DNA of 64,000 nt from Solimicrobium sp040544425 (GCA_040544425.1 JBEONO010000010.1:73383-137382); one strand, 5' to 3'. Numbered from the stretch's first letter, positions 43,494-51,713 are shown. Translations and numbers: made by a program. Notes: generated by a model from the sequence alone, not told the origin.

Positions 43494-43562
43494 AAAATAA
43501 CGGCGAAAATCGTAAGTTTTTGGCAGGTTCCAGATAGTGGCAGTAACAATGCGGTAAATAAT

Positions 43563-43638
43563 GCGGGAGTAGCTCAGTTGGTAGAGCGCAACCTTGCCAA
43601 GGTTGAGGTCGAGAGTTCGAGACTCTTCTCCCGCTCCA
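43563..43638 (+). tRNA. tRNA-Gly(GCC), copy 2
   Basis: 76 bases with encoded CCA, same cloverleaf and anticodon GCC as copy 1, separated from it by 69 bases. The only difference is A at 43622 in the T loop. A rho-independent terminator follows directly, so the two glycine tRNAs form one transcript. Confidence 0.97.
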
Positions 43639-43648
43639 AATTAAAAAC

Positions 43649-43675
43649 AAGGAAGCATGGTTGGCTTCCTTTTTT
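43649..43675 (+). terminator. Rho-independent terminator after tRNA-Gly pair
   Basis: AAGGAAGC (43649-43656) and GCTTCCTT (43664-43671) form an 8-bp stem with a 7-base loop, followed by a T-run to 43675. tRNA-Cys downstream therefore needs its own promoter; a TACAAT at 43727-43732 is a candidate -10 box. Confidence 0.8.
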
Positions 43676-43753
43676 GTTGGAATTTGGCGTGAATCTCGGT
43701 GGACTGCTTAAACTTGAGATATCCGCTACAATGACCAACCTTAGTTTAACCAA

Positions 43754-43827
43754 GGCGGGATAGCAAAGAGGTTATGCAGCGGCCTGCAAAGCCGTTTAGA
43801 TCGGTTCAATTCCGATTCCCGCCTCCA
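43754..43827 (+). tRNA. tRNA-Cys(GCA)
   Basis: 74 bases with encoded CCA. Acceptor GGCGGGA pairs with TCCCGCC, the anticodon arm is GCGGC-CTGCAAA-GCCGT with anticodon GCA, and the T arm has TTCAATT. The terminal T of the acceptor-side (TCCA) gives U73 as discriminator, the identity base of tRNA-Cys. Confidence 0.96.
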
Positions 43828-43897
43828 AAATTTGATTTTCAGATCGAGTATCTGGAAAATGCATTTACAAAGTTGTGTAAAGTATTTAATTGATAAC

Positions 43898-43925
43898 TGC
43901 TCATTGAAATCAGTTTCAATGAGCA
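43898..43925. repeat. Perfect 12-bp hairpin between tRNA-Cys and tRNA-Leu
   Basis: TGCTCATTGAAA (43898-43909) and TTTCAATGAGCA (43914-43925) form a 12-bp perfect stem with a TCAG loop. No T-run follows on the plus strand. It could end the tRNA-Cys transcript or mark a processing site. Confidence 0.6.
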
Positions 43926-43957
43926 ATATGAAGTAAGTAATTTGCAAAAGTTACTTT

Positions 43958-44285
43958 GCCCGGATGGTGAAATCGGTAGACACAAGAGACTGGTACGGTA
44001 GCGCCTAAACAGCAATGCATGGCACTGTCAGCCGGGTCGCTTTATCGGAAACGGTATAGTAGTAACTCCTCAAATTCGGTGAACGCTGTTAAATGCCAAT
44101 ACCGAGCCAAGCCTGATCCAGATCAGGAAGGTGTAGAGACTTGACGGGGAGCACCTAAATTGCTCAGCAATATGGTGAAGGTAAAGTCCAGACTACGAAC
44201 TCGAAAGGGGCGACGAAAGTCGTGGTGGTAAGTAAAATCTCTCGACTGAAAGGTCGTGCCGGTTCAATTCCGGCTCCGGGCACCA
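43958..44285 (+). tRNA. tRNA-Leu(UAA), interrupted by a group I intron
   Basis: Exon 1 is 43958-43991 and exon 2 is 44233-44285; joined they give an 87-base tRNA with encoded CCA. The acceptor GCCCGGA pairs with TCCGGGC, the anticodon stem AGAGA pairs with TCTCT, the loop reads CTTAAAA with anticodon UAA, the long variable arm is CGAC-TGAAAG-GTCG, and the T arm has GCCGG-TTCAATT-CCGGC. The break falls after U33 in the anticodon loop. The long variable arm proves the leucine class. The intron must splice for the tRNA to work; if this is the only tRNA-Leu(UAA) gene, splicing is essential for the cell. Confidence 0.93.
43992..44232 (+). ncRNA. Group I self-splicing intron (IC3-like) in tRNA-Leu(UAA)
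   Basis: 241 bases, from GGTACGG to GGTAAG. It follows an exonic U and ends in G, as group I introns require. Core elements are recognisable: GCCAATACCGAGCCAAGCC (44095-44113), GGTGTAGAGACTTGACGG (44130-44147) and GGTAAAGTCC (44180-44189). P7 can form between GACTT (44138-44142) and AAGTC (44184-44188), and a further core helix between TTCGGT (44075-44080) and ACCGAG (44101-44106). GGTC (44035-44038) can pair with exon GACT as the internal guide with a terminal U-G pair. No endonuclease gene fits inside. The closest relatives I recall are the Azoarcus tRNA-Ile and cyanobacterial tRNA-Leu introns. Confidence 0.92.
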
Positions 44286-44293
44286 GACACAAT

Positions 44294-44330
44294 AAAAGCA
44301 CTGATTATTCAAGATAGTCAGTGCTTTTTT
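44294..44330 (+). terminator. Rho-independent terminator after tRNA-Leu
   Basis: AAAAGCACTGA (44294-44304) and TCAGTGCTTTT (44318-44328) form an 11-bp stem with a 13-base loop and a T-run to 44330. It closes the tRNA-Leu transcript. Confidence 0.88.
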
Positions 44331-44465
44331 ATGTGGCGTCATTTGTCACTCTTCTCAACAGCATTTCGGATCACCCGTTCGCTCGTCTTCTTAGTCCATT
44401 CTTCAGTTCCACCGATTGCCGCCGCATTTTTTTATTGAATCTGATCATTCGAGAGGTAAAGAACG

Positions 44466-46025
44466 ATGAATTTTTCTAAATTAGCCTGCACTGCCGGATT
44501 AATTTGCGCAGCACTGCTTAACACTGCGCATGCCGCCGATGTTCGCCATCTGACGATTGATGTGAATGGTCCGTCAGTACCACGCGACCATTTTGCGGAT
44601 CTGTCAGTCGGATCGGATTATCCGGGCACCCTGATACGAGATGACAGTCTGGCACAACTGAAAATTGCCCATGATGAACTGGGATTTCGCTACATCCGTT
44701 TTCATGCCATCTTTCACGATGTGCTGGGTACCTACAAGGAAGTAAATGGTCAGCCCGTCTATGACTGGAGCAAGATTGATTATCTGTATGATCAATTGCT
44801 CAAGATCGGTATCAAGCCATTTGTTGAACTGAGTTTTACGCCCGATGCGATGAAAAGCTCGAATCAGACGATTTTCAACTGGAACGGGAACACCTCGCAT
44901 CCGCAGCCGCTGAAATGGATCGCACTGGTCGATGCATTTGTGCGCCACGTGCAAAATCGCTATGGCAAAGAGGAAGTTGAGTCGTGGTTTTTTGAAGTCT
45001 GGAACGAGCCCAATCTGGAAGGATTTTGGGAAAACGCCGATCAGCAGGCTTATTTCGGGCTGTATGCAATGACCGCGCATACGCTCAAAGCGATCGACCC
45101 GAAACTGCAAGTAGGCGGCCCTTCAACTGCCGGTGCAGCATGGGTCCCGGAGTTCATGCAGTACAACCAGGCATCGGGTACGCCGGTCGATTTTGTCTCA
45201 ACCCATACTTACGGTGTCTCGGGTGGATTCCTGGACGAAAAAGGTGTGGCCGACACCAAACTGTCGGCTGCGCCCGGAGCGATTGTCGATGATGTCCGTC
45301 AGGTGCGCGCGCAATTGCAGGCCGCCGGTAAGCCGGACCTGCCTTTGTACTTTACCGAATGGAGTACCAGTTATACGCCGCGCGATTCAGTTCATGATTC
45401 GTACATCAGCGCACCCTACATTTTAAGCAAACTAAAAGCGACCGAAGGCATCGTGCAGGGGATGAGTTACTGGACCTTCAGTGATCTGTTTGAAGAGCCC
45501 GGCCCGCCGACAGCACCGTTTGAAGGCGGCTTTGGTTTAATTAATCCACAAGGCATACGGAAGCCTGCGTTTTTTGCTTATAAATACCTGCATCAGTTGG
45601 GCGAGGCGGCATTGCATACTTCAGATGCGCAAAGCTACGTGACCCATCTTGATGCTGCCGTCCAAATCGTCGCCTGGGATTTTAAAACGCCGCGACAAAC
45701 CAAGAGTAATCGCTCATTTTTTACCAAGGTATTGGCTACCAAAAAATCCACGGCGCTCAGCGTTGAGCTGAAGGGGGCTCAACCCGGTGATTATGATGTC
45801 GAGATCTACCGGACAGGCTTTCGCGCGAATGATGCGTACACGGCCTATATTGAGATGGGCTCGCCCAAGTTACTGACGGCGGCGCAACTCAGTCAGTTGC
45901 AGGAGCTCACTGCCGACCGACCTGAAAAACGGCGCATCCACGCCACACCTGCAGGAGTAGCACAGTTAACTGTGCCCATGCATGAAAACGATCTGGTATT
46001 TATCCGGCTGACCCCTGGGCGTTGA
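44466..46025 (+). CDS. Secreted GH39-like glycoside hydrolase (beta-xylosidase type)
   Basis: Encodes 519 residues. A signal peptide (about 1-23, ending AHAAD) directs export; AGAGG lies upstream of ATG 44466. The (beta/alpha)8 barrel has the acid/base Glu in FFEVWNEPNLEGFW, the nucleophile Glu in LPLYFTEWSTSYTPRDS, and the FRYIRFHAIFHDVLGTYKEV strand typical of GH39. A C-terminal beta-sandwich follows (about 400-515), as in beta-xylosidases of this family. The substrate may be a xyloside or another pentoside; I cannot narrow it. It lies upstream of another exported hydrolase. Confidence 0.88.
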   Translation: MNFSKLACTAGLICAALLNTAHAADVRHLTIDVNGPSVPRDHFADLSVGSDYPGTLIRDDSLAQLKIAHDELGFRYIRFHAIFHDVLGTYKEVNGQPVYDWSKIDYLYDQLLKIGIKPFVELSFTPDAMKSSNQTIFNWNGNTSHPQPLKWIALVDAFVRHVQNRYGKEEVESWFFEVWNEPNLEGFWENADQQAYFGLYAMTAHTLKAIDPKLQVGGPSTAGAAWVPEFMQYNQASGTPVDFVSTHTYGVSGGFLDEKGVADTKLSAAPGAIVDDVRQVRAQLQAAGKPDLPLYFTEWSTSYTPRDSVHDSYISAPYILSKLKATEGIVQGMSYWTFSDLFEEPGPPTAPFEGGFGLINPQGIRKPAFFAYKYLHQLGEAALHTSDAQSYVTHLDAAVQIVAWDFKTPRQTKSNRSFFTKVLATKKSTALSVELKGAQPGDYDVEIYRTGFRANDAYTAYIEMGSPKLLTAAQLSQLQELTADRPEKRRIHATPAGVAQLTVPMHENDLVFIRLTPGR

Positions 46026-46285
46026 GGAATCTGAGTCGGTGAATTGGAAAGAGATAGATGCTTTCACATGTTTTTGATATTGATATTTAACCAAGAGGAA
46101 AAATTTTACACAGACTGATAGCCGTGCAATAGAAAGCTATCATAATTTTCGTTATATTTCGATTTGCGTTGACAATCCGATCCAAGTTCACTACCCTTAG
46201 CACTCCAAGTCCAGCAGGTCCGAAGGCGACAACGAGCAAGCAGGATTGGGGGTCTGCAATTCAATTTCAACGAGGACGACGTGGC

Positions 46286-47467
46286 ATGAATAAAAATCAA
46301 ATCAATTACGCGCTTGGCACAATCCTTTTCAGCCTGGCTTTGACTCAGCTGCCTGCCCTGGCAGAAGAGCAGCATTACAGCATGGACGATTTTTATCGCG
46401 TGCCCAAAATTGACGCGCATATGCATTTGCACAGCACCAGGCCTGATTTCATGTTGGAAGCGAAACGAGATAACTTCCGGGTATTGTCGATCAATGTTGA
46501 TTACGCCGATTTTCCTCCGATCGACGAGCAGCAAAGAATTTCCGAAATTCTGTTGAAGGAATATCCTTCCACCTTCGCTTTTGCTGCGACTTTTTCAGTG
46601 GAAAATTTCAAGCAGCCGGGCTGGGCGCAGGCAGTCAATGCGCAGCTGGATAAGGCCGTCAAACGCGGTGCGGTCGGCGTCAAGGTCTGGAAGAACATCG
46701 GACTGGATTTGCGTTCAGCCGACGGGGCCCTGGTAATGCTTGATGATCCTCGTTTGAAACCGGTATTTGATCATTTGGAACAGATCCACCTTCCTTTGCT
46801 CAATCATCAGGCTGAGCCCAAAAACTGCTGGTTGCCCATGGCTGAGATGTCGGTAAAAAATGATCAGGAATATTTCGCGTCCCATCCGCAATACTACATG
46901 TATGCGCATCCCGAAATGCCCCGCTACGAAGACCTCATGCGTGCGCGCGACCACATGCTGGAGCAGCACAAAAATCTGCAGTTTGACGGCGTACACATGG
47001 CCTCGCTGGAGTGGAGTGTCGACGAGCTGGCGCGCTTTCTGGACCGGTTTCCACATGCTGTCGTCGATCTGGCCGCACGCATCGGACAACTTCAATCTCA
47101 GGCCAATCAAAATCCTGAAAAAGTACGCAGCTTCCTGATTAAATATCAGGACTGGATCATGTACGCCACCGATCTTGAGCAGGATGCCGATGCGCCGGGC
47201 GGCGAAAAGAAAGACGCTGATCAGAAATCCATCCCGTGCAGCATCAATCCACAGTGCAAGGCCGACAGCGCCTTTAATGAGGAGACATTAAAAGTCTGGC
47301 TGCGTGACTGGCGTTTTTTTAATACTCCGGACGTGATGAATGTGCCGGAACTGGATCAACCGGTCGCGGGACTGTCGCTGCCCAAAGCGGTCGTCGATAA
47401 AATTTATTTTAAAAATGCTGAGCGGTTTTTCCCTTCTGCATGGGGGCGCGGAAACCAGGCGCAATGA
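46286..47467 (+). CDS. Secreted amidohydrolase-2 (TIM-barrel metal-dependent hydrolase)
   Basis: About 393 residues from ATG 46286, chosen because GAGGA lies upstream and translation starts with a signal peptide (MNKNQINYALGTILFSLALT, cleaved after LPALA). The metal-binding HxH lies in KIDAHMHLHSTRP; later catalytic-site segments are LPLLNHQAEP (His), FDGVHMASLEWS (His) and IMYATDLEQD (Asp). The family includes decarboxylases and hydrolases, often of aromatic or lactone substrates, and the precise reaction is not visible. An exported member is uncommon. An insert with two Cys residues (SIPCSINPQCKADS) may form a disulfide in the periplasm. Confidence 0.85.
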   Translation: MNKNQINYALGTILFSLALTQLPALAEEQHYSMDDFYRVPKIDAHMHLHSTRPDFMLEAKRDNFRVLSINVDYADFPPIDEQQRISEILLKEYPSTFAFAATFSVENFKQPGWAQAVNAQLDKAVKRGAVGVKVWKNIGLDLRSADGALVMLDDPRLKPVFDHLEQIHLPLLNHQAEPKNCWLPMAEMSVKNDQEYFASHPQYYMYAHPEMPRYEDLMRARDHMLEQHKNLQFDGVHMASLEWSVDELARFLDRFPHAVVDLAARIGQLQSQANQNPEKVRSFLIKYQDWIMYATDLEQDADAPGGEKKDADQKSIPCSINPQCKADSAFNEETLKVWLRDWRFFNTPDVMNVPELDQPVAGLSLPKAVVDKIYFKNAERFFPSAWGRGNQAQ

Positions 47468-47474
47468 GGCCGGT

Positions 47475-48164
47475 TCAGTAGATTGCCTGTAACGCCAGAA
47501 CGGTTCCGATGGTCAGTGCGCCGATGCAGATTGCCGCACCGACTGTCCGACGCCGATTTTGCAATGCCCACAATACAACGCCCGATAGCGACAGAAAAAT
47601 GATACTGCCCGCCAGCGTATCGACCAGCAGCACCCAGCCGAGGCCAACCCCCGTCCCTTTGTGCAGATTGTTCAGCGTCGCAAAAATATTATTGTCGCTG
47701 CGCCTGACACTGACAAAATTATTGCCGAGCCAGTAGTCAGCCTGCAGATTGACGCGCGGCGACATGAAGCTCACGCTCCAGTGTGCAGGTTGTTGTAATG
47801 CTGTATCGCCCCAGGCTACAGTCTTTGCTTTTTCGCTGCGCACGCGATTTGCAGGACTGTCGACTGCCAGCGCTTTCTGCAACCAGATTGCCAGAGATTG
47901 AGCATCGGCCGGCTGCGGGTTTGGCAGCGCCAATTGCAGCGTGCTTTCCTGCACCTGCGCGGCGGGAATTTTCAGCACGGCGCGATGGTTCAGCAAAATG
48001 CCGGTAGAGCCGAACAGCAGACCCAGTGCGGCGCCCCACAGTCCTATCCAGCCATGGAATTTGCGCAGCCATTTGATGAATCTGGCGCGGCTCGCGGATT
48101 TTTTGGGATGCAGTTGCTCATCATCAATTGCAATCGGAATGACTTTGTTGTGTGATGTAGTCAT
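47475..48164 (-). CDS. PepSY-associated transmembrane protein
   Basis: About 229 residues from ATG 48164, which overlaps the PKHD hydroxylase stop by one base (TGATG). It has an N-terminal cytosolic stretch, a first membrane helix in WIGLWGAALGLLFGSTGILL, a periplasmic domain of about 110 residues with NLHKGTGVGLGWVLLVDTLA leading into a second helix, and a last helix near the C-terminus. This is the PepSY-TM arrangement common beside siderophore receptors, where such proteins are thought to help reduce or release iron. It is the last gene of the iron operon and converges on the amidohydrolase gene. Confidence 0.85.
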   Translation of the reverse strand: MTTSHNKVIPIAIDDEQLHPKKSASRARFIKWLRKFHGWIGLWGAALGLLFGSTGILLNHRAVLKIPAAQVQESTLQLALPNPQPADAQSLAIWLQKALAVDSPANRVRSEKAKTVAWGDTALQQPAHWSVSFMSPRVNLQADYWLGNNFVSVRRSDNNIFATLNNLHKGTGVGLGWVLLVDTLAGSIIFLSLSGVVLWALQNRRRTVGAAICIGALTIGTVLALQAIY

Positions 48165-48850
48165 CAAGGTGCTCCCCACATGCGCAGCAGGTTGTGATAA
48201 CAGCCGATTAAATTGGTGCGGGCAATCTCATCGGAATCGGATGTATTGAGTCGCTGGATTGCGGTATCCATGTCAAACAAGAGACTGCGTTGGCCATCAT
48301 CCCGAATCAGACTCTGCACCCAAAAAAAACTGGCAATCCTTGCGCCGCGCGTCACCGGTGCAACCCGATGCAGACTGCTGGCCGGATACACCACCATATC
48401 GCCAGCGGCCAGTTTCACACTGTGCACGCCAAAGGTATCTTCGATCAGCAGTTCGCCACCGTCATAGTCCTCGGGTTCGGATAAAAACAAGGTGGCCGAG
48501 ACATCGGTCCTGATTTTGAGTCCGGTGCCGGGAATCAGTCGTAGCGCGCCATCGACATGACTGCCAAAGTGCATGCCGGTTTCGTAGCGGTTAAACATTG
48601 GTGGGTACACCTGATTCGGCAACGCGGCGCTGATGAACAGCGGATTGCGTTCGAGCGCCGCGAGGATGATATCGCCCAGTTCGCGTGCAATCGCCGCGTC
48701 CTCTGCGATCTGGATATTGCGTTTGAGTGGTGCACCCTGGTGACCGGCGGTGACGCGTCCGTCTACCCAGGCGCTTTGGTCTGGCCCCAGTTTTCCGGCA
48801 ACGGCACGAACCTGTTCAGGTGATAAAACGCGGGGAATGTTGAGTAGCAT
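48164..48850 (-). CDS. PKHD-type Fe(II)/2-oxoglutarate hydroxylase (YbiX/PiuC)
   Basis: About 228 residues from ATG 48850 (MLLNIPRVLSPEQV), matching the conserved start of the family; longer starts lie inside the receptor gene. The iron site is HxD in MHFGSHVDGALR and His in YPASSLHRVAPVTRGAR, where the Arg binds 2-oxoglutarate. E. coli YbiX (225 residues) is encoded next to the catecholate siderophore receptor Fiu, and PiuC next to PiuA in Pseudomonas; the same partnership is seen here, 19 bp after the receptor gene. The physiological substrate is not established. Confidence 0.93.
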   Translation of the reverse strand: MLLNIPRVLSPEQVRAVAGKLGPDQSAWVDGRVTAGHQGAPLKRNIQIAEDAAIARELGDIILAALERNPLFISAALPNQVYPPMFNRYETGMHFGSHVDGALRLIPGTGLKIRTDVSATLFLSEPEDYDGGELLIEDTFGVHSVKLAAGDMVVYPASSLHRVAPVTRGARIASFFWVQSLIRDDGQRSLLFDMDTAIQRLNTSDSDEIARTNLIGCYHNLLRMWGAP

Positions 48851-48869
48851 GGCTGTAAGTTTTCCTCGA

Positions 48870-51089
48870 TTAAAAGCGATAAGTCGCGGTGAGCAATGCG
48901 GTCCGACCGATACCCGGTACGGCACGGCCGCCATCTGATTGAATCAATGCATCGTAGTAGTTCTTGTTGGTCAGATTCAGGATATTCACGCGGAGGTCGT
49001 ACTTCGGCTGGTGATAGGCCAGCGTGGCATCCCAGCGGGTGTAGCCGGGCACCGAGACCAGATCGATATTGCCATGCGGGAGAGTGGCAGAAATCCCGCT
49101 GTCGGCGACAAAGCGCGGTGACATGTAAAACGCACCGGTCCCGATTTGCCAGGTCGGATCGATGTCGTAAGTAGCCCAGAGATTGAAGGTGTCTTTCGGC
49201 GTGTTGGCCGGAACGCTGCCCGACGTGCCGTCGACCGTGTTCAGCACTTTTGGATCGAGATGCATATAGCCGCCGGATACCTGCAGGCTGTCCGTAACGT
49301 GACCGACCGCGCCCAGCGTTGCGCCCTTGATCAGCCAGTTGCCGTCAGCCTGATATTCACCGTTGGACGCGCTGTAGACATTGTTTTGCTTTTCATTGAA
49401 GGCGGCCAACGACAGCATCAATTGGTCTCTGAGCAGATTCCATTTCGCGCCGAGTTCATAGGAGCGCGTACTGGTCGGTGGCAAATTTTGCTGACCGTTG
49501 GTCAGCGTCATTTGCTCCAGCAGGGGATTGAACGAGGTGCCGTACGAGACGTAATACGATTGCATATCAGAAGGCTGATAAATGACACCTTCGCGCAAAC
49601 TGGTAAAGCTGGTGTCCTGGTTCGCCTGGGCCGGCAGGCTGATCGAATTGTGAAGGTGCGCATCGAACCGATCCCAGCGCACCCCGCTGATCACTTTCCA
49701 TTCCGTGTTCAGGCTGATGGTGTCATTGAGATACAGGCCGACCGTATCGGCACTCGATCGCGCCAGATTGCCTGTGGCTGTAGTGACTGTTGCCGGCGAT
49801 GCCGTGCTTGGGTTCTGCAACGAGACAAATCCGATATAGCCGGTGGGCAGACCGGCACCGGTGCGGCTCATGGATTGATTGCTGTAGCTGTCATGGCCGA
49901 ATTCGGCACCGAAGATCAGCTCGTGCTTGACCGGACCGGTATCGAACCTTGCGATCAGATCAGTCTGATTATCGATACTGGTATCAACAATATTACGATC
50001 ATGACTTTGCAGTTCCACCCACAGATTGGCTGGATTGTATGCGCCGAATGCCGGTGGGGTAATCACGCCGCTTTTGCTGGCGCTGGTGTTAGAACTGGTA
50101 CTGAGCGCATGCGCCGCCGATTCCTGTGCGTCGGTGGTGTAGCGGTTGAACTGGGTCTGGTTGCGCAGTTCCAGATGATCGTTGAACCTGTGTTTGATCA
50201 CGCCGTTGAGCATCGCGATGTCCTGGTCGGTATGGTCGCTGGCCAGGCCGTAATAGCTGTCGCGTGTCGCCGTAAGCGGATGGCCGTTCAGCGTCTGCAC
50301 GCCATAATCGGGCATGTCATTGTTGTGTTGCAGCAGAGCAGACAGAGTGATTTCAGTTGCCTCGCCGATCCCCAGACGCAGGGTTGGCGCCACGCCGAAA
50401 TCCTTGTTGGCCATGACATCACGGGTGGTTTGCAGATCTTGTGCGAACACGTTCACACGCAGGGCGGACGTGTCAGATAACTGGGTGTTGTCGTCCAGCG
50501 TCGTGCGGACGCGGCCATCGGAACCGACTGTGCCGGTGACGATCGCAAAATTTCTCGACTGCGCCTGCTTGGTTTCCTGATTGATCACGCCGCCGGTCGA
50601 TCCCCGTCCGAAAAGCATCGACGAGGGACCCTGCAAGACTTCGACCTGTTCCAGATCAAACAGGTCGCGATAATACTGGCCCCGATCGCGGAAGCCATCC
50701 ATGTAAATATCGGTTCGTGCCGTGAAGCCGCGCAGATTGATGTTGTTGCCGATCTGTCCGCCTTCAGCGCCGCCGATAGTAATCCCCGGGACATTGCGCA
50801 GCGCATCGGCCAGCGACGTGGCGCCTTGGGCTGCCATCAGATCTTTGTTGACGACGTTGATCGTTTGCGGGATGTCACGCAACGCCGTCGGTATTTTTGC
50901 GCCGACATTGGCGGCACCCGGTACATAGTCGGGTTTGGCTTGCTGTGCGCTGATGACGACTTCAGGTACCCGCTGGCTGCTGTCGGCCATTGCCGTGTCT
51001 GCCTCACCGGCCTGTGCGAGAAGTGGGGCGGAGAATTGTTGGATGGCGAATGCGACCAACATGGCCGATTTTGTTTTGGTACGTATCAT
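48870..51089 (-). CDS. TonB-dependent siderophore receptor (Fiu/PiuA-like)
   Basis: About 739 residues from ATG 51089 (AAGGA upstream); translation starts with a signal peptide (ends near PLLAQA). The plug domain is clear: TALRDIPQTINVVNKDLMAA, INLRGFTARTDIYMDGFRDR and VEVLQGPSSMLFGRGSTGGV. The 22-strand barrel ends in Tyr-Arg-Phe, the outer-membrane insertion signal. It imports ferric siderophores with energy from TonB. The linked YbiX/PiuC and PepSY genes suggest catecholate-type substrates. A Fur box upstream predicts repression by iron. Confidence 0.94.
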   Translation of the reverse strand: MIRTKTKSAMLVAFAIQQFSAPLLAQAGEADTAMADSSQRVPEVVISAQQAKPDYVPGAANVGAKIPTALRDIPQTINVVNKDLMAAQGATSLADALRNVPGITIGGAEGGQIGNNINLRGFTARTDIYMDGFRDRGQYYRDLFDLEQVEVLQGPSSMLFGRGSTGGVINQETKQAQSRNFAIVTGTVGSDGRVRTTLDDNTQLSDTSALRVNVFAQDLQTTRDVMANKDFGVAPTLRLGIGEATEITLSALLQHNNDMPDYGVQTLNGHPLTATRDSYYGLASDHTDQDIAMLNGVIKHRFNDHLELRNQTQFNRYTTDAQESAAHALSTSSNTSASKSGVITPPAFGAYNPANLWVELQSHDRNIVDTSIDNQTDLIARFDTGPVKHELIFGAEFGHDSYSNQSMSRTGAGLPTGYIGFVSLQNPSTASPATVTTATGNLARSSADTVGLYLNDTISLNTEWKVISGVRWDRFDAHLHNSISLPAQANQDTSFTSLREGVIYQPSDMQSYYVSYGTSFNPLLEQMTLTNGQQNLPPTSTRSYELGAKWNLLRDQLMLSLAAFNEKQNNVYSASNGEYQADGNWLIKGATLGAVGHVTDSLQVSGGYMHLDPKVLNTVDGTSGSVPANTPKDTFNLWATYDIDPTWQIGTGAFYMSPRFVADSGISATLPHGNIDLVSVPGYTRWDATLAYHQPKYDLRVNILNLTNKNYYDALIQSDGGRAVPGIGRTALLTATYRF

Positions 51090-51149
51090 GGGATTCCTTT
51101 TTTGGATGGTCTGCACAGCGTGAACGGGATAGTTTTTATTTAATATAAA

Positions 51150-51170
51150 TGAGAATGATTCGCATTATGA
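51150..51170. promoter_or_regulatory. Fur box upstream of the siderophore receptor
   Basis: TGAGAATGATTCGCATTATGA matches the 7-1-7 Fur consensus (TGATAATNATTATCA core) with few changes. It lies about 60 bases upstream of the receptor start, so iron-bound Fur should repress the receptor-PKHD-PepSY operon. Confidence 0.85.
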
Positions 51171-51264
51171 TTTATAAAATGAGAAAAGTAAATGACTGAT
51201 GAGCGCTACTTCTATGTTTCATCTACGATTTGTTGCTTTCGTTATTTTTTAAACCGAGTCACAG

Positions 51265-51300
51265 CCGATTTTTGGTCCGATTTTTTGTCCGATGTTTGGT
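51265..51300 (+). repeat. Three tandem 12-bp repeats upstream of the copper cluster
   Basis: CCGATTTTTGGT (51265-51276), CCGATTTTTTGT (51277-51288) and CCGATGTTTGGT (51289-51300) stand head to tail. They end 29 bases before the start of the first copper-cluster gene, and a TAGAAT (51313-51318) follows as a possible -10 box. They may be binding sites for a regulator, which is inference. Confidence 0.65.
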
Positions 51301-51329
51301 GAATATGTGCGGTAGAATCGAGGCCAACT

Positions 51330-51713
51330 ATGAAAACTCTGACTTCATTTCGAGTATCGGTAGCGTGTCTTGCGCTGTTCAGCATGCTGTTTATGCAGCT
51401 TGCTGTAGCGGCGTACGCCTGTCCGATGATGATGGGGAACGCGATTTCGGCAAGCTCTATGGCAAATTGTGATGGCATGGACGCAGAGCAATCTGCTCTT
51501 TGCCATCTTCATGCCACAGGGGATAACGCCAAACAATCTTCCGATAAGCCAGAATTACCGCAGGTTCAACCCTTCGTGCCTGCTGGACTCATGCTGGCAA
51601 TACAAGTCGTTGATGTCACTGAGTCTTCGTCTCAAACACGGCCTGTTTCGCTTTCACTGATCCGTTCAACGGCACCTCCCATCTCCATCCTGCATTGCTG
51701 TTTCCGTATTTAG
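51330..51713 (+). CDS. Small exported Met/Cys-rich protein at the head of the copper cluster
   Basis: Encodes 127 residues. A signal peptide (about 1-28, MKTLTSFRVSVACLALFSML and onward) precedes a segment with CPMMMG, then SSMANCDGMD, LCHLHATG and a C-terminal HCCF. The pattern of Met, Cys and His is what copper-binding periplasmic proteins show. A GAGG at 51320-51323 supports ATG 51330. I do not recognise a named family, though small proteins of this style often precede CusC/CopB genes. It lies 75 bp before cusC and is probably in the same transcript. Confidence 0.7.
   Translation: MKTLTSFRVSVACLALFSMLFMQLAVAAYACPMMMGNAISASSMANCDGMDAEQSALCHLHATGDNAKQSSDKPELPQVQPFVPAGLMLAIQVVDVTESSSQTRPVSLSLIRSTAPPISILHCCFRI

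Noticed and set aside
43449..43763. Open frame across the tRNA-Gly region
   Set aside because: It reads through two tRNA genes and a terminator.
49146..50480. Plus-strand open frame of 444 codons
   Set aside because: It lies entirely opposite the TonB receptor gene, has no recognisable domain, and its composition is that of the reverse strand of a coding region.
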